Part shown: piece after piece, positions 18,060-26,194 of the stretch | Numbering within the stretch: the first letter of the stretch is position 1 | Layout of the letters: each line of letters opens with the position of its first letter | Source: G963666945 sp963666945 | GTDB lineage: Bacteria > Bacteroidota > Bacteroidia > Bacteroidales > Marinifilaceae | DNA: 64,000 nt | Assembly: GCA_963666945.2 (NCBI GenBank) | Contig: CAXXRT010000031.1 | Coordinates: 1-64,000, forward strand | Reading direction: 5' to 3' | Notes under the pieces: model-generated | Database searches by the model: none | Told to the model about the DNA's origin: nothing | What the model saw: the letters and a program-made list of their open reading frames with translations, nothing else | Position numbers and translations under genes: made by a program

Positions 18060-18893
18060 TTAAATAATATTGTTGTCTTTAAGTAGAATCTCCATTTGAA
18101 GCTGTAGTTCTTTGGCTTTTTCTTTTGCAACTTCTGCAAAATTTGCATCTTTCGAGGCATAGATAATACCTCTTGATGAATTTACAATAAGGCCACAATT
18201 TTTATTTATTCCGTATTTTACTACTTCTTCAAGGCTACCTCCCTGAGCTCCTACGCCAGGGACAAGAAGGAAATGATCCGGTATTATTTTTCTTATACCT
18301 TCAAGCATTTCTGCTTTGGTGGCTCCAACGACGTACATCATGTTTTCTTTGTTCCCCCAGTCCTGGGATTTCTCTAAAACTTTTTCGTAAAGAACCTTGT
18401 TTTCATCATCACTCTTGAAGAACTGAAGATCGAAAGCTCCTTTGTTGGAAGTTAATGCCAGAAGAATAACCCATTTGTTTTTGTAATCAAGGAAAGGAGT
18501 CACTGAATCTTCGCCCATATAAGGAGCAACAGTTATTGAGTCGAAATCCATTGTTTCAAGGAATGCTTTGGCATACATCTTTGAAGTGTTTCCGATATCA
18601 CCTCTTTTCGCATCGGCAATAAGGAATATCTCAGGATAGTTGGACTTAATGTATTTAACTGTTTTTTCAAGGCTTATCCATCCTTTTGTACCCATGCTTT
18701 CATAGAAAGCAATGTTTGGTTTATAAGCTATTGTATATTCCTGTGTGGCGTCAACAATTGCTTTATTGAATTCAAACATTGGATCTTCTTTTTCAAGAAG
18801 AAATTCCGGGATTTTATTTATATCTGTATCCAGTCCAACACACAGGAAAGACTTTTTCTTTTTTATTTGTTCAAATAATTCAGAGTAGTTCAT
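18060..18893 (-). CDS. pyrF: Orotidine 5'-phosphate decarboxylase, type 2
   Basis: This 277-residue TIM-barrel enzyme makes UMP from OMP in pyrimidine synthesis. The active-site signature DAKRGDIGNT is present near residue 92, together with FLCVGLDTD near 16 and KPNIAFYES near 58. The phosphate-binding VPGVGAQGG is near 216 and NSSRGI near 238. The length fits the longer PyrF subfamily found in Bacteroidota and Actinobacteria rather than the ~230-residue E. coli type. It starts 12 nt after the prfA stop on the same strand, so the two form an operon, and ends at a strong hairpin. Confidence 0.95.
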   Translation of the reverse strand: MNYSELFEQIKKKKSFLCVGLDTDINKIPEFLLEKEDPMFEFNKAIVDATQEYTIAYKPNIAFYESMGTKGWISLEKTVKYIKSNYPEIFLIADAKRGDIGNTSKMYAKAFLETMDFDSITVAPYMGEDSVTPFLDYKNKWVILLALTSNKGAFDLQFFKSDDENKVLYEKVLEKSQDWGNKENMMYVVGATKAEMLEGIRKIIPDHFLLVPGVGAQGGSLEEVVKYGINKNCGLIVNSSRGIIYASKDANFAEVAKEKAKELQLQMEILLKDNNII

Positions 18894-18905
18894 AGTATAG
18901 TGTTT

Positions 18906-19991
18906 TTATAATCCGCTCTCTTTTAGTCTTTCTGTATTTTCTTCGAACTGTAACTTTTCGATTATCTCCTGAATGTCACCATCCATGATGGCAGCCAGAT
19001 TGTAGAGGGTAAGATTTATCCTGTGGTCTGTAACCCTTCCCTGAGGATAGTTATAGGTTCTGATTTTTGCAGAACGGTCGCCTGTTGATACCATTGTTTT
19101 TCTTTTCGAAGATATGGCATCAAGATATTTTTGATGTTCAACGGCATAAATACGAGACCTTAACTCTGTCATTGCCTTTGCCAGGTTCTTGATCTGGGAT
19201 TTCTGGTCCTGACATGTGACAACAATACCTGAAGGGATGTGTGTAAGACGTATGGCTGAATATGTGGTATTTACAGACTGTCCTCCAGGACCTGAAGAGC
19301 AATATGTGTCTTTTCTTATATCCGCAGGATTTAATTCGATATCGAATTCTTCTGCTTCAGGAAGTACGGCAACGGAGGCAGCAGATGTATGTACTCGTCC
19401 CTGGGTTTCAGTTGCAGGAACCCTTTGTACACGGTGTACTCCCGATTCGTATTTTAATACTCCGTAAACGCCTTCTCCTGTAATGTTTATCACAATCTCT
19501 TTATATCCGCCAGAGGTGCCTTCACTAAAGTTAGAAACAGACATTTTCCATCCCTTGGATTCGCAGAACTTAGAGTACATACGGTAAAGGTCACCGGCAA
19601 AAATTGAAGCCTCGTCACCTCCTGTACCTGCCCTGATCTCAAGAATTGCATTTTTGGAATCTTCAGGGTCTGCAGGAACAAGCAGCATTTTAATTTTTTG
19701 TTCCATTTCAGGAAGTGCTTCTTCAAGCTCCTCAAGTTCCATTTTGGCCATCTCCTTAAGTTCTTCATCACTTTCAGTGGCTATTATCTCTTTAGATTCT
19801 TCTATTGTTGAAACTGCATTTTTAAATTCTTTTGCGGCTTTAACAACTTTAGCTAATTCTTTGTATTCTTTGTTAAGTTTGACATAGCGCTTCATGTCCT
19901 GCATAATTTCAGGATCGGTTATAAGCTGACTAATTTCGTCAAATCTCACAAAAACTGTATCTAATTTTTCTAATAAAAGATTATTACTCAT
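18906..19991 (-). CDS. prfA: Peptide chain release factor 1
   Basis: This 361-residue protein is a class I release factor. The catalytic SGPGGQSVNTT stretch with the GGQ tripeptide is at about 228-238. The codon-reading loop has PAT (the RF1 P-x-T form) in RVPATETQGRVHTSA near 188, so it should read UAA and UAG. The conserved RIRTYNYPQGRVTDHR is near 310. The length and single intact frame show no programmed frameshift, which is a feature of RF2 and not RF1. It heads a two-gene operon with pyrF. Confidence 0.96.
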   Translation of the reverse strand: MSNNLLLEKLDTVFVRFDEISQLITDPEIMQDMKRYVKLNKEYKELAKVVKAAKEFKNAVSTIEESKEIIATESDEELKEMAKMELEELEEALPEMEQKIKMLLVPADPEDSKNAILEIRAGTGGDEASIFAGDLYRMYSKFCESKGWKMSVSNFSEGTSGGYKEIVINITGEGVYGVLKYESGVHRVQRVPATETQGRVHTSAASVAVLPEAEEFDIELNPADIRKDTYCSSGPGGQSVNTTYSAIRLTHIPSGIVVTCQDQKSQIKNLAKAMTELRSRIYAVEHQKYLDAISSKRKTMVSTGDRSAKIRTYNYPQGRVTDHRINLTLYNLAAIMDGDIQEIIEKLQFEENTERLKESGL

Positions 19992-20015
19992 CTCAATCTT
20001 TGTTATAATTCAGTA

Positions 20016-20023
20016 CAAAAGTA
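20016..20023 (-). promoter_or_regulatory. Possible -7 box (TACTTTTG) of the prfA-pyrF operon
   Basis: Minus-strand TACTTTTG fits TAnnTTTG and is 25 nt before the prfA start. No clear -33 box is present. Confidence 0.35.
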
Positions 20024-20077
20024 CAATAAATTTTTTAAAATTTTTTGGGTGCTATTGTTATAGTGAGGGCTAAGTAT

Positions 20078-21094
20078 CTATTTTAGATGTTTTAGTTTAT
20101 AGCAAGAACAGATATCTTGTATGGTTTTTTCAAATGATGTATATTTAAAATCGGGCAAATAATTTTTGATTTTTTCTCCACTGTAAAACGATATATTGTG
20201 TGAGCTTCTTGATGTTTCTTTTGTTATTGCCGGTTCTTTCCCTGTGATTAGTTTAATGAATGCCCCAGTTCTCCATGCTAATTCTGTTAACAGTGGTGTT
20301 GCATGAATAAAAGGTTTTCTTACCTGAAGATATTGGGCTATTAAGATGAATAGTTCTTTGTATGTATAATTCCCCTGATTTAAGATAAATCGTTCACCCG
20401 TTATATTGGATTCGGTAAGTAGTCTCATTGCCCTGCAGACATCTCTTACATCTACAAATCCTGTTCTTCCTTTAGTGTAGAAAAGTATTTTTTTTGCAAC
20501 TGTGGAGATTAGAAGGGAACTCCCGGAAGTCCAGTGTCCGAAGCCTAAAATTACTGATGGGTTTACTATTACTGCATTTAAGCCATTTTTTATTGCAGAT
20601 GTTACTATCTTTTCTGAAAGGTATTTGCTTACAGAGTATTCGGAATGAATGCCATTTTCCTTTCTCGGTGTGTTTTCCGTAATGTATTTGTAAGGGTTTT
20701 CTGCATCCCCCATAGTTGCAATGGAACTGACAAAACAAAGACGTATATTTTTTTTTATACAGATATCAACTATGTTTCTGGTTCCCTCTATGTTGGTTTT
20801 ATGTATTAACTCTCTATCATACTTGCTGAATGAAACCTTTGCAGCACAGTGGTATATTGTATTAATATTGTCTGTGATTTTCTCAAGAGAATCTTTATTG
20901 TTAATATCCCCCTCAACCCATTCTATTTTATCAATTAATGTGTTGTAATGATCTGTATGGCACTTGAAGGTCTCTTTTACAGTCTCGAGGTTGCTGGTTT
21001 TTCGTCTTAACGCTTTGATGTTAAAGCCAGAGCTTGTAAGCTCATATAGCATATGAGAACCTACAAGCCCAGTTGCTCCTGTAATAAGTATCAT
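20078..21094 (-). CDS. NAD-dependent epimerase/dehydratase (extended SDR)
   Basis: This 338-residue protein has the extended short-chain dehydrogenase fold. The cofactor motif GATGLVGSH is at 6-14, the D-x-x-D region VEGDINN near 60, and the catalytic tyrosine and lysine are in YSVSKYLSEK near 152-161. A SSIATMG strand near 124 carries the catalytic serine. The family includes sugar epimerases, dihydroflavonol-4-reductase-like enzymes and hydroxysteroid dehydrogenases. The rather long, variable substrate half here does not decide among them. Its start codon touches the stop of the OsmC gene at 21095, so the two are co-transcribed. Confidence 0.82.
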   Translation of the reverse strand: MILITGATGLVGSHMLYELTSSGFNIKALRRKTSNLETVKETFKCHTDHYNTLIDKIEWVEGDINNKDSLEKITDNINTIYHCAAKVSFSKYDRELIHKTNIEGTRNIVDICIKKNIRLCFVSSIATMGDAENPYKYITENTPRKENGIHSEYSVSKYLSEKIVTSAIKNGLNAVIVNPSVILGFGHWTSGSSLLISTVAKKILFYTKGRTGFVDVRDVCRAMRLLTESNITGERFILNQGNYTYKELFILIAQYLQVRKPFIHATPLLTELAWRTGAFIKLITGKEPAITKETSRSSHNISFYSGEKIKNYLPDFKYTSFEKTIQDICSCYKLKHLK

Positions 21095-21505
21095 TTATTT
21101 TTTCCAGTTAAATCTGAATGTTTGTTTTGTTTCCGGATGCAGGCTAAGATGTACAGGACATGAATGTGCAATTCTCTCCAGTATTTTCTTTTCTTTAGTA
21201 GAATATTCTTTGTCAGGCATGTTGAAATCAATAATAATTTCTCCAATTCTTCTTGGATCAGCATTCATTATTTTATGGATTTCTATGTCAGTGCCGGCGA
21301 TATCTATTCCGTTGTCGTTGGCATACATCCCTGCTATTGTCATAACACATGCTCCTAATGCTGTAGCACAAAGATCTGTGGGAGAGAATGCTTCTCCCTT
21401 TCCGTTATTGTCGGTAGGGGCATCGGTGATGATAGTTGTATTGGATTGTGTATGAGTACACTCGACTCTTAAGTCCCCCAGGTATTTTGCTTTTATTGTT
21501 GCCAT
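21095..21505 (-). CDS. OsmC family protein
   Basis: This 136-residue protein has the two redox cysteines of the OsmC/Ohr fold: one in CATALGACVMTIAG (about 46-59, second Cys of the pair) and the other in AHSCPVHLSL near 113-122. OsmC and Ohr proteins reduce organic hydroperoxides using thiols, and the small size and conserved cysteines agree with this activity. It lies upstream of the SDR gene without a gap. It is probably expressed separately from the YraN gene that begins 48 bp further upstream. Confidence 0.88.
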   Translation of the reverse strand: MATIKAKYLGDLRVECTHTQSNTTIITDAPTDNNGKGEAFSPTDLCATALGACVMTIAGMYANDNGIDIAGTDIEIHKIMNADPRRIGEIIIDFNMPDKEYSTKEKKILERIAHSCPVHLSLHPETKQTFRFNWKK

Positions 21506-21553
21506 AATATATTGTGTTTTTGATTATTAATGTTTGCTCAAATATAGTAAATA

Positions 21554-21919
21554 TTACCAAATAGGGGATGAAAAGGCATCTTTTATGTGTTGTATTCTGA
21601 ATTTCTCACCATCGGTGATTACACAAATGACATCGAATCTCACTGGGATATCTATATTGTTTATCTTTATGTAGGCTTCAGTTGCTTTTACAATACTTCG
21701 TATTTTTTTGTTGGTTATTGCCATTATTGCATTTTCGTAATTACTGTCGGTTCTTGTTTTGACTTCAATGACAATTATTTCTTTGTTGTTGGTTGCTATA
21801 ATGTCTAATTCATATTTCTTGCATCTCCAGTTGGTTTCAAGAATTGTATATGCTTTTCTTTTTAAGAACTGACAGGCAATGAATTCTCCTTTTTTTCCGG
21901 TGAAGTTGTGAATGGCCAT
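21554..21919 (-). CDS. YraN family (UPF0102) nuclease-fold protein
   Basis: This 121-residue protein is a full-length UPF0102 member. It has GEFIACQFL at about 12-20 and a nuclease-like core of ELDIIATNNKEIIVIEVKTR at about 37-56. The E-x-D and E-V-K residues of the core follow the PD-(D/E)xK pattern of Holliday-junction resolvase-like proteins. Biochemical function is not established for the family; genetic context in other bacteria is usually next to rnhB, rimM or lep. Here it is divergent from the glycogen-synthase-like gene. Confidence 0.9.
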   Translation of the reverse strand: MAIHNFTGKKGEFIACQFLKRKAYTILETNWRCKKYELDIIATNNKEIIVIEVKTRTDSNYENAIMAITNKKIRSIVKATEAYIKINNIDIPVRFDVICVITDGEKFRIQHIKDAFSSPIW

Positions 21920-22006
21920 AGATTAATTTTAAAACAATAAAATTAATTAATTTAATATAAAATCTCACTATCTTATTGAATTGATGTGTTGTGAATATTT
22001 GAAAAG

Positions 22007-22037
22007 TTTGAAATACAACTATATTTAATTACCTTTG
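22007..22037 (+). promoter_or_regulatory. Promoter TTTG-N19-TACCTTTG
   Basis: TTTG at 22007-22010 and TACCTTTG at 22030-22037 are separated by 19 nt, an exact fit to the Bacteroidota housekeeping promoter. Transcription should start near 22044, 27 nt before the ATG at 22071, and drive the 22071-26158 gene group. Confidence 0.8.
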
Positions 22038-22070
22038 TAGGGTTTTTTAGACAAGAAAAGATAGAATATC

Positions 22071-22880
22071 ATGGAAAAGACCAGGGTTTTATTTATTTCG
22101 CAAGAGATAACTCCTTATTTGCCAGAGAGTGAAATGTCTGTAATGGGGAGATTTTTGCCACAGGGAATACAGGAAAAAGGTAAGGAAATCAGGACATTTA
22201 TGCCCCGATATGGTTGCATTAATGAAAGAAGAAATCAACTACATGAGGTAATAAGATTATCGGGAATGAACCTTATAATTGATGATACAGATCATCCATT
22301 AATTATTAAGGTAGCCTCAATTCAGGCTGCCAGAATGCAGGTTTATTTTATTGATAATGAAGATTATTTTCAAAGGAAACACATAGTGTCTGATGATGAA
22401 GGAAAATTCTTTGAAGATAATGATGAGAGAATAATATTCTTTGCTCGTGGTGTATTTGAAACTGTAAAAAAATTGAGGTGGGCTCCTGATATTATTTTCT
22501 GTCAGGGATGGATAACCAGTCTTGTTCCTTTATTGCTTAAAAAGGCTTATAATGAAGATCCTCTTTTTGCTAATGCAAAAGTTGTATATTCTCCTTATAA
22601 TGATTCTTTTGGAGGCTGTTTGGATAATAGATTTGGAGAAAAAGTTATTTATGAGAATATAACTAAAAAGGATGTCGAAATTTTGAATGATCCAAGCTTC
22701 TTTAATGTCAGTAAGTTAGCCGTAGATTTTTCAGATGGGGTAGTGTTGGGTAGTGACAGAGTTAACGAAAAAGTTGTAGAGTACGTTAAAGAAAGTGGAA
22801 AATTATATTTACCTTACCAGGGCAAAGAAAACTACGTTGATGCCTATAACGAGTTTTTTGATAAGGTGTTGGAAAAATAG
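22071..22880 (+). CDS. Glycogen/starch synthase-like protein (N-terminal GT5 domain only)
   Basis: This 269-residue protein corresponds to the starch-synthase catalytic domain found at the N-terminus of GT5 enzymes. Recognisable parts are VLFISQEITPYLPESEM at 6-22, a FMPRYG strand-turn near 43, and the WAPDIIFCQGW stretch near 137 that corresponds to the PDVVHAHDW region of GlgA. The C-terminal donor-binding domain of true glycogen synthases (about 470 residues) is missing, and the K-x-G-G motif is absent. Similar short forms are usual in Bacteroidota, often near pantothenate or DUF4270 genes, so this is probably its normal length. Real synthase activity is doubtful. It heads a plus-strand group with a DUF4270 lipoprotein and glmS. 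Confidence 0.75.
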   Translation: MEKTRVLFISQEITPYLPESEMSVMGRFLPQGIQEKGKEIRTFMPRYGCINERRNQLHEVIRLSGMNLIIDDTDHPLIIKVASIQAARMQVYFIDNEDYFQRKHIVSDDEGKFFEDNDERIIFFARGVFETVKKLRWAPDIIFCQGWITSLVPLLLKKAYNEDPLFANAKVVYSPYNDSFGGCLDNRFGEKVIYENITKKDVEILNDPSFFNVSKLAVDFSDGVVLGSDRVNEKVVEYVKESGKLYLPYQGKENYVDAYNEFFDKVLEK

Positions 22881-22910
22881 TAAAGTATTAAATTTAATTA
22901 TGACCCGAGA

Positions 22911-24320
22911 ATGAGAAAGTATCGCATAGTATTAGGAATTCTGGCAGTTATTTTTTTTATAGGATGTAATGATAATTATCCAGAGATATCTGAAGGTTTG
23001 TTCGAAAAGGATAAAATGGATGTTATTAAAGATTCGATAACAGAAATATTAGCATATACTGTAAGTGATGAAGATGCTATTACCAGTCCTGTAACATTGG
23101 GACTTGTCGGGGTGCATAACGATGATGTTTTTGGGAAGACTAAAGCCGGATTTGCTTTTCAGCTAAGGACTCCATCAAAATATACTTTCGAGGAAAACGC
23201 TATAGTGGATTCTGCTTATCTTTATTTGTTGTATGATAAGGTTCATTACGATTCTACCTTTGTTCAGAATATGAATATTTTCCAATTAGAGGGTGCTGGG
23301 CTTGATTTTACCGATAAATACAGGGCAAATGAAATTGATAGGATTTCATTAGGAGAAAAGATAGCTGAAAAGGACTTTAATTATGCAGCTATTGTAGATA
23401 CTCTTATTGTTTTTGTAAGAAATGATACAATAAAAAGTCAAGTTGTTCCTGAGCATGATTCTTTGATTATAGTTGTTAATGATACATTGGTAAGTGATTT
23501 TCTTAGAGTAAAGATTCCTAATGAGTATGCTCAAAGAGTTTTTATTGATGAAGCAACTCCTGACAATTATGCAAGTCAACAGGATTTTTTGTCTTATTTT
23601 AAGGGGCTTTATATTGAAACTGATGATTTCTCTGATAAGGGAGGGTTGTATGCCTTTGATATTTCAAGTGGGTTTAAAGCTAGTTCTGGAGTTAGTAAAT
23701 ATTCTTATCTTAATGTTTCCTATTCTTATCCGGGAGATACTGTTCGTTCTGTTTTCGGATTTTATGCAGGAGAGAATTCGGCCAGAGTTAATTTTGTGAC
23801 ACATGATTATACTGGGTCTGAGGTTGAAAGAGTTATAGGAGAGGTTGCTGAGAGTGAGAGTTTGTATATAAAAGGAGCAGCTGGAACTGCTGTAAAGTTG
23901 TATATTAATGCAATAAATAATTGGCGAGAAACTTTTGAAGAAAAAAAGCAAGATCTTGCAATTAATAAAGCGGAACTTGTTATTAGTGTTGCAACAGACT
24001 CAATTTACAATTTAACAAATCCTGTACCCGATAAACTTGTTATGGTCGCTCTGGATGAAGAGGGTAATCCTTTTGTTTTGCCTGATTATAGTTTGTCAAC
24101 ATATGATGGTAATTATGATATAGAAGATAATACATATAAGTTCAATATTACTTTTTATTTACAGCAATTAGTTAAAAACAAAGAGAACTTTTATGGATTT
24201 AAGATCTATCCGTCAAACAGGAGGGAAGATCCTAGGGGAGTTGTTATTGCTAATCCAAATGAAGCAAACGGGACGGACAAAAGAATAAAATTGTCTATTA
24301 CTTATACAAAAATAAAATAA
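22911..24320 (+). CDS. DUF4270 family lipoprotein
   Basis: This 469-residue protein has a lipoprotein signal: a basic start, a hydrophobic stretch ILAVIFFIGC and the lipobox cysteine at about residue 19, followed by NDN. Leader cleavage by the LspA encoded at 52117 would leave an N-acylated Cys. The remainder is rich in beta-strand-like segments and matches the Bacteroidota DUF4270 family in length and place, next to a short glycogen-synthase-like gene and glmS. It probably sits in the outer or inner membrane facing the periplasm or surface. Its function is not known. It lies 30 nt after the preceding stop and 2 nt before glmS. Confidence 0.85.
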   Translation: MRKYRIVLGILAVIFFIGCNDNYPEISEGLFEKDKMDVIKDSITEILAYTVSDEDAITSPVTLGLVGVHNDDVFGKTKAGFAFQLRTPSKYTFEENAIVDSAYLYLLYDKVHYDSTFVQNMNIFQLEGAGLDFTDKYRANEIDRISLGEKIAEKDFNYAAIVDTLIVFVRNDTIKSQVVPEHDSLIIVVNDTLVSDFLRVKIPNEYAQRVFIDEATPDNYASQQDFLSYFKGLYIETDDFSDKGGLYAFDISSGFKASSGVSKYSYLNVSYSYPGDTVRSVFGFYAGENSARVNFVTHDYTGSEVERVIGEVAESESLYIKGAAGTAVKLYINAINNWRETFEEKKQDLAINKAELVISVATDSIYNLTNPVPDKLVMVALDEEGNPFVLPDYSLSTYDGNYDIEDNTYKFNITFYLQQLVKNKENFYGFKIYPSNRREDPRGVVIANPNEANGTDKRIKLSITYTKIK

Positions 24321-24322
24321 AT

Positions 24323-26158
24323 ATGTGTGGTATTGTTGGTTACATAGGAGGCAGAGATGCGTATCCTATTCTTATTAATGGGTTGAAGCGTCTTGAATAC
24401 AGGGGGTATGATTCGGCTGGTATAGCTATGGTCGATAATGATACTGTTGTCTATAAATGTAAAGGACGTGTGAAAGACCTTGAAGAATTTGTAGCGGGAA
24501 ACGACATTACCGGAAACATAGGAATCGGTCATACCAGATGGGCTACTCACGGAGAGCCTAACGATACTAACGCTCATCCTCATGAGTCGATGCATGGTAA
24601 GTTTGTGATTATTCATAATGGGATAATTGAGAATTATGCAACTATAAAAGAGAAACTTATAGCCAAGGGTTATGAGTTTAGTAGTGAGACTGATACTGAA
24701 GTATTAGCCAATCTTATTGAGTATATGTATCTTAAGGCTGATGTTGAGGCGGAAGTTGCCGTTCGTATGGCTCTTGCCAAGGTGGTTGGTGCATATGGAT
24801 TGGTGGTTATTTGTAAAGATGAGCCCAACAAGCTTATTGCTGCAAGAAAAGGAAGTCCTTTGGTAATAGGAGTAGGTGAAGGGGAATATTTTATTGCTTC
24901 TGATGCAACTCCTATAGTTGAGTTTACTAAGAATGTTATTTATTTGAATGACGAGGATGTAGCTATTCTTAGTAAAGATCAATTAGTTTTAAAGACTATT
25001 GGTAATGAAGAGTTGAAACCTCAGATCCAAAAAGTAGATATTGATATTGAAAGGATTGAAAAGGGCGGATTCCCTCACTTTATGCTTAAAGAAATTTATG
25101 AACAGGTAAGTTCTGTTCACGATACTATAAGGGGGAGAATTAATGCCAGCGCTACGGGGGTTTTTCTTGGCGGTATTAATGATGTAGTGCCAAAACTTGT
25201 TAATGCTAGAAGAATACTGATAATTGGATGTGGTACATCATGGCATGCCGGTCTTGTGGGAGAATATCTTTTTGAGGAGTTTACACGAATTCCTGTTGAG
25301 GTTGAATATGCTTCTGAGTTCAGATACAGAAATCCTATTATTCATGAGGATGATATAGTTATTGCCATTAGTCAGAGTGGTGAAACGGCCGATACTCTTG
25401 CAGCCATTAGGTTAGCAAAGGAAAAAGGTGCAACTGTTCTGGGAATTTGTAATGTTGTTGGATCAAGTATCCCTCGTGAGACTCACGCTGGTGTTTATAC
25501 TCATGCCGGGCCCGAAATTGGTGTTGCTTCTACAAAAGCTTTCACTGCACAGGTTGTAGTTCTTACTATGATGGCTCTTCTTGTGGGCTATAGAAAGGGT
25601 ACTATTGATAATGATTTGTACAAAGAGATTATTGATGAGCTTGTTGCTTTGCCTGATAAAATAAGTAAGATACTTGAACTTAACGAGAAGATAAAGTATA
25701 TTGCTGATAAATATAAGGATTCCACTAATGCGATTTATTTAGGAAGAGGATATCAGTTTCCTGTAGCTTTAGAAGGGGCCTTAAAACTTAAGGAGATTTC
25801 TTATATACATGCTGAAGGTTATCCTGCTGCTGAGATGAAGCATGGCCCTATCGCATTGATAGATGAGAATATGCCTGTTTTTGTAGTTGCGTCAAAAGAT
25901 ACATACTATGAAAAAGTGCTTTCCAATATTAAGGAGGTTGAATCAAGAAAAGGACATGTAGTAGCTTTGGTTACAGAGGGTGATAGGGATGTTAAAAAGG
26001 TTGCAGAACATGTGATAGAGATACCATCAGTTCATGAGGCTTTAGCCCCCTTGTTGACAGTGATTCCATGGCAGTTGATTTCTTACCATATTGCAGTGAT
26101 GAGAGGTTGTAATGTGGATATGCCCAGGAACTTGGCTAAATCTGTTACAGTTGAATAA
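24323..26158 (+). CDS. glmS: Glutamine-fructose-6-phosphate aminotransferase (isomerising)
   Basis: This 611-residue enzyme makes glucosamine-6-phosphate, the entry point for peptidoglycan and LPS amino sugars. It begins MCGIVGYIG with the catalytic Cys2 and has the glutamine-site RLEYRGYDSAG (about 24-34) and HTRWATHG (about 73-80). Two SIS sugar-isomerase domains follow at about 290-430 and 460-600, with SQSGETADT near 350 and the C-terminal end MPRNLAKSVTVE typical of GlmS. No glmS ribozyme precedes it; the gene starts 2 nt after the DUF4270 stop, so it relies on the upstream promoter at 22007. Confidence 0.96.
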   Translation: MCGIVGYIGGRDAYPILINGLKRLEYRGYDSAGIAMVDNDTVVYKCKGRVKDLEEFVAGNDITGNIGIGHTRWATHGEPNDTNAHPHESMHGKFVIIHNGIIENYATIKEKLIAKGYEFSSETDTEVLANLIEYMYLKADVEAEVAVRMALAKVVGAYGLVVICKDEPNKLIAARKGSPLVIGVGEGEYFIASDATPIVEFTKNVIYLNDEDVAILSKDQLVLKTIGNEELKPQIQKVDIDIERIEKGGFPHFMLKEIYEQVSSVHDTIRGRINASATGVFLGGINDVVPKLVNARRILIIGCGTSWHAGLVGEYLFEEFTRIPVEVEYASEFRYRNPIIHEDDIVIAISQSGETADTLAAIRLAKEKGATVLGICNVVGSSIPRETHAGVYTHAGPEIGVASTKAFTAQVVVLTMMALLVGYRKGTIDNDLYKEIIDELVALPDKISKILELNEKIKYIADKYKDSTNAIYLGRGYQFPVALEGALKLKEISYIHAEGYPAAEMKHGPIALIDENMPVFVVASKDTYYEKVLSNIKEVESRKGHVVALVTEGDRDVKKVAEHVIEIPSVHEALAPLLTVIPWQLISYHIAVMRGCNVDMPRNLAKSVTVE

Positions 26159-26163
26159 TATAA

Positions 26164-26194
26164 AGGAGTACCTAAAAGGTACTCCTGCTTTTTT
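26164..26194 (+). terminator. Terminator of the glmS group
   Basis: A 9-bp perfect stem (AGGAGTACC / GGTACTCCT) with a TAAAA loop is followed two bases later by TTTTTT. The T run overlaps the final codon of the convergent histidine kinase gene. Confidence 0.85.

Noticed and set aside
24300..24330. glmS ribozyme before glmS
   Set aside because: Only 2 nt separate the DUF4270 stop codon and the glmS start, so there is no room for the ribozyme.
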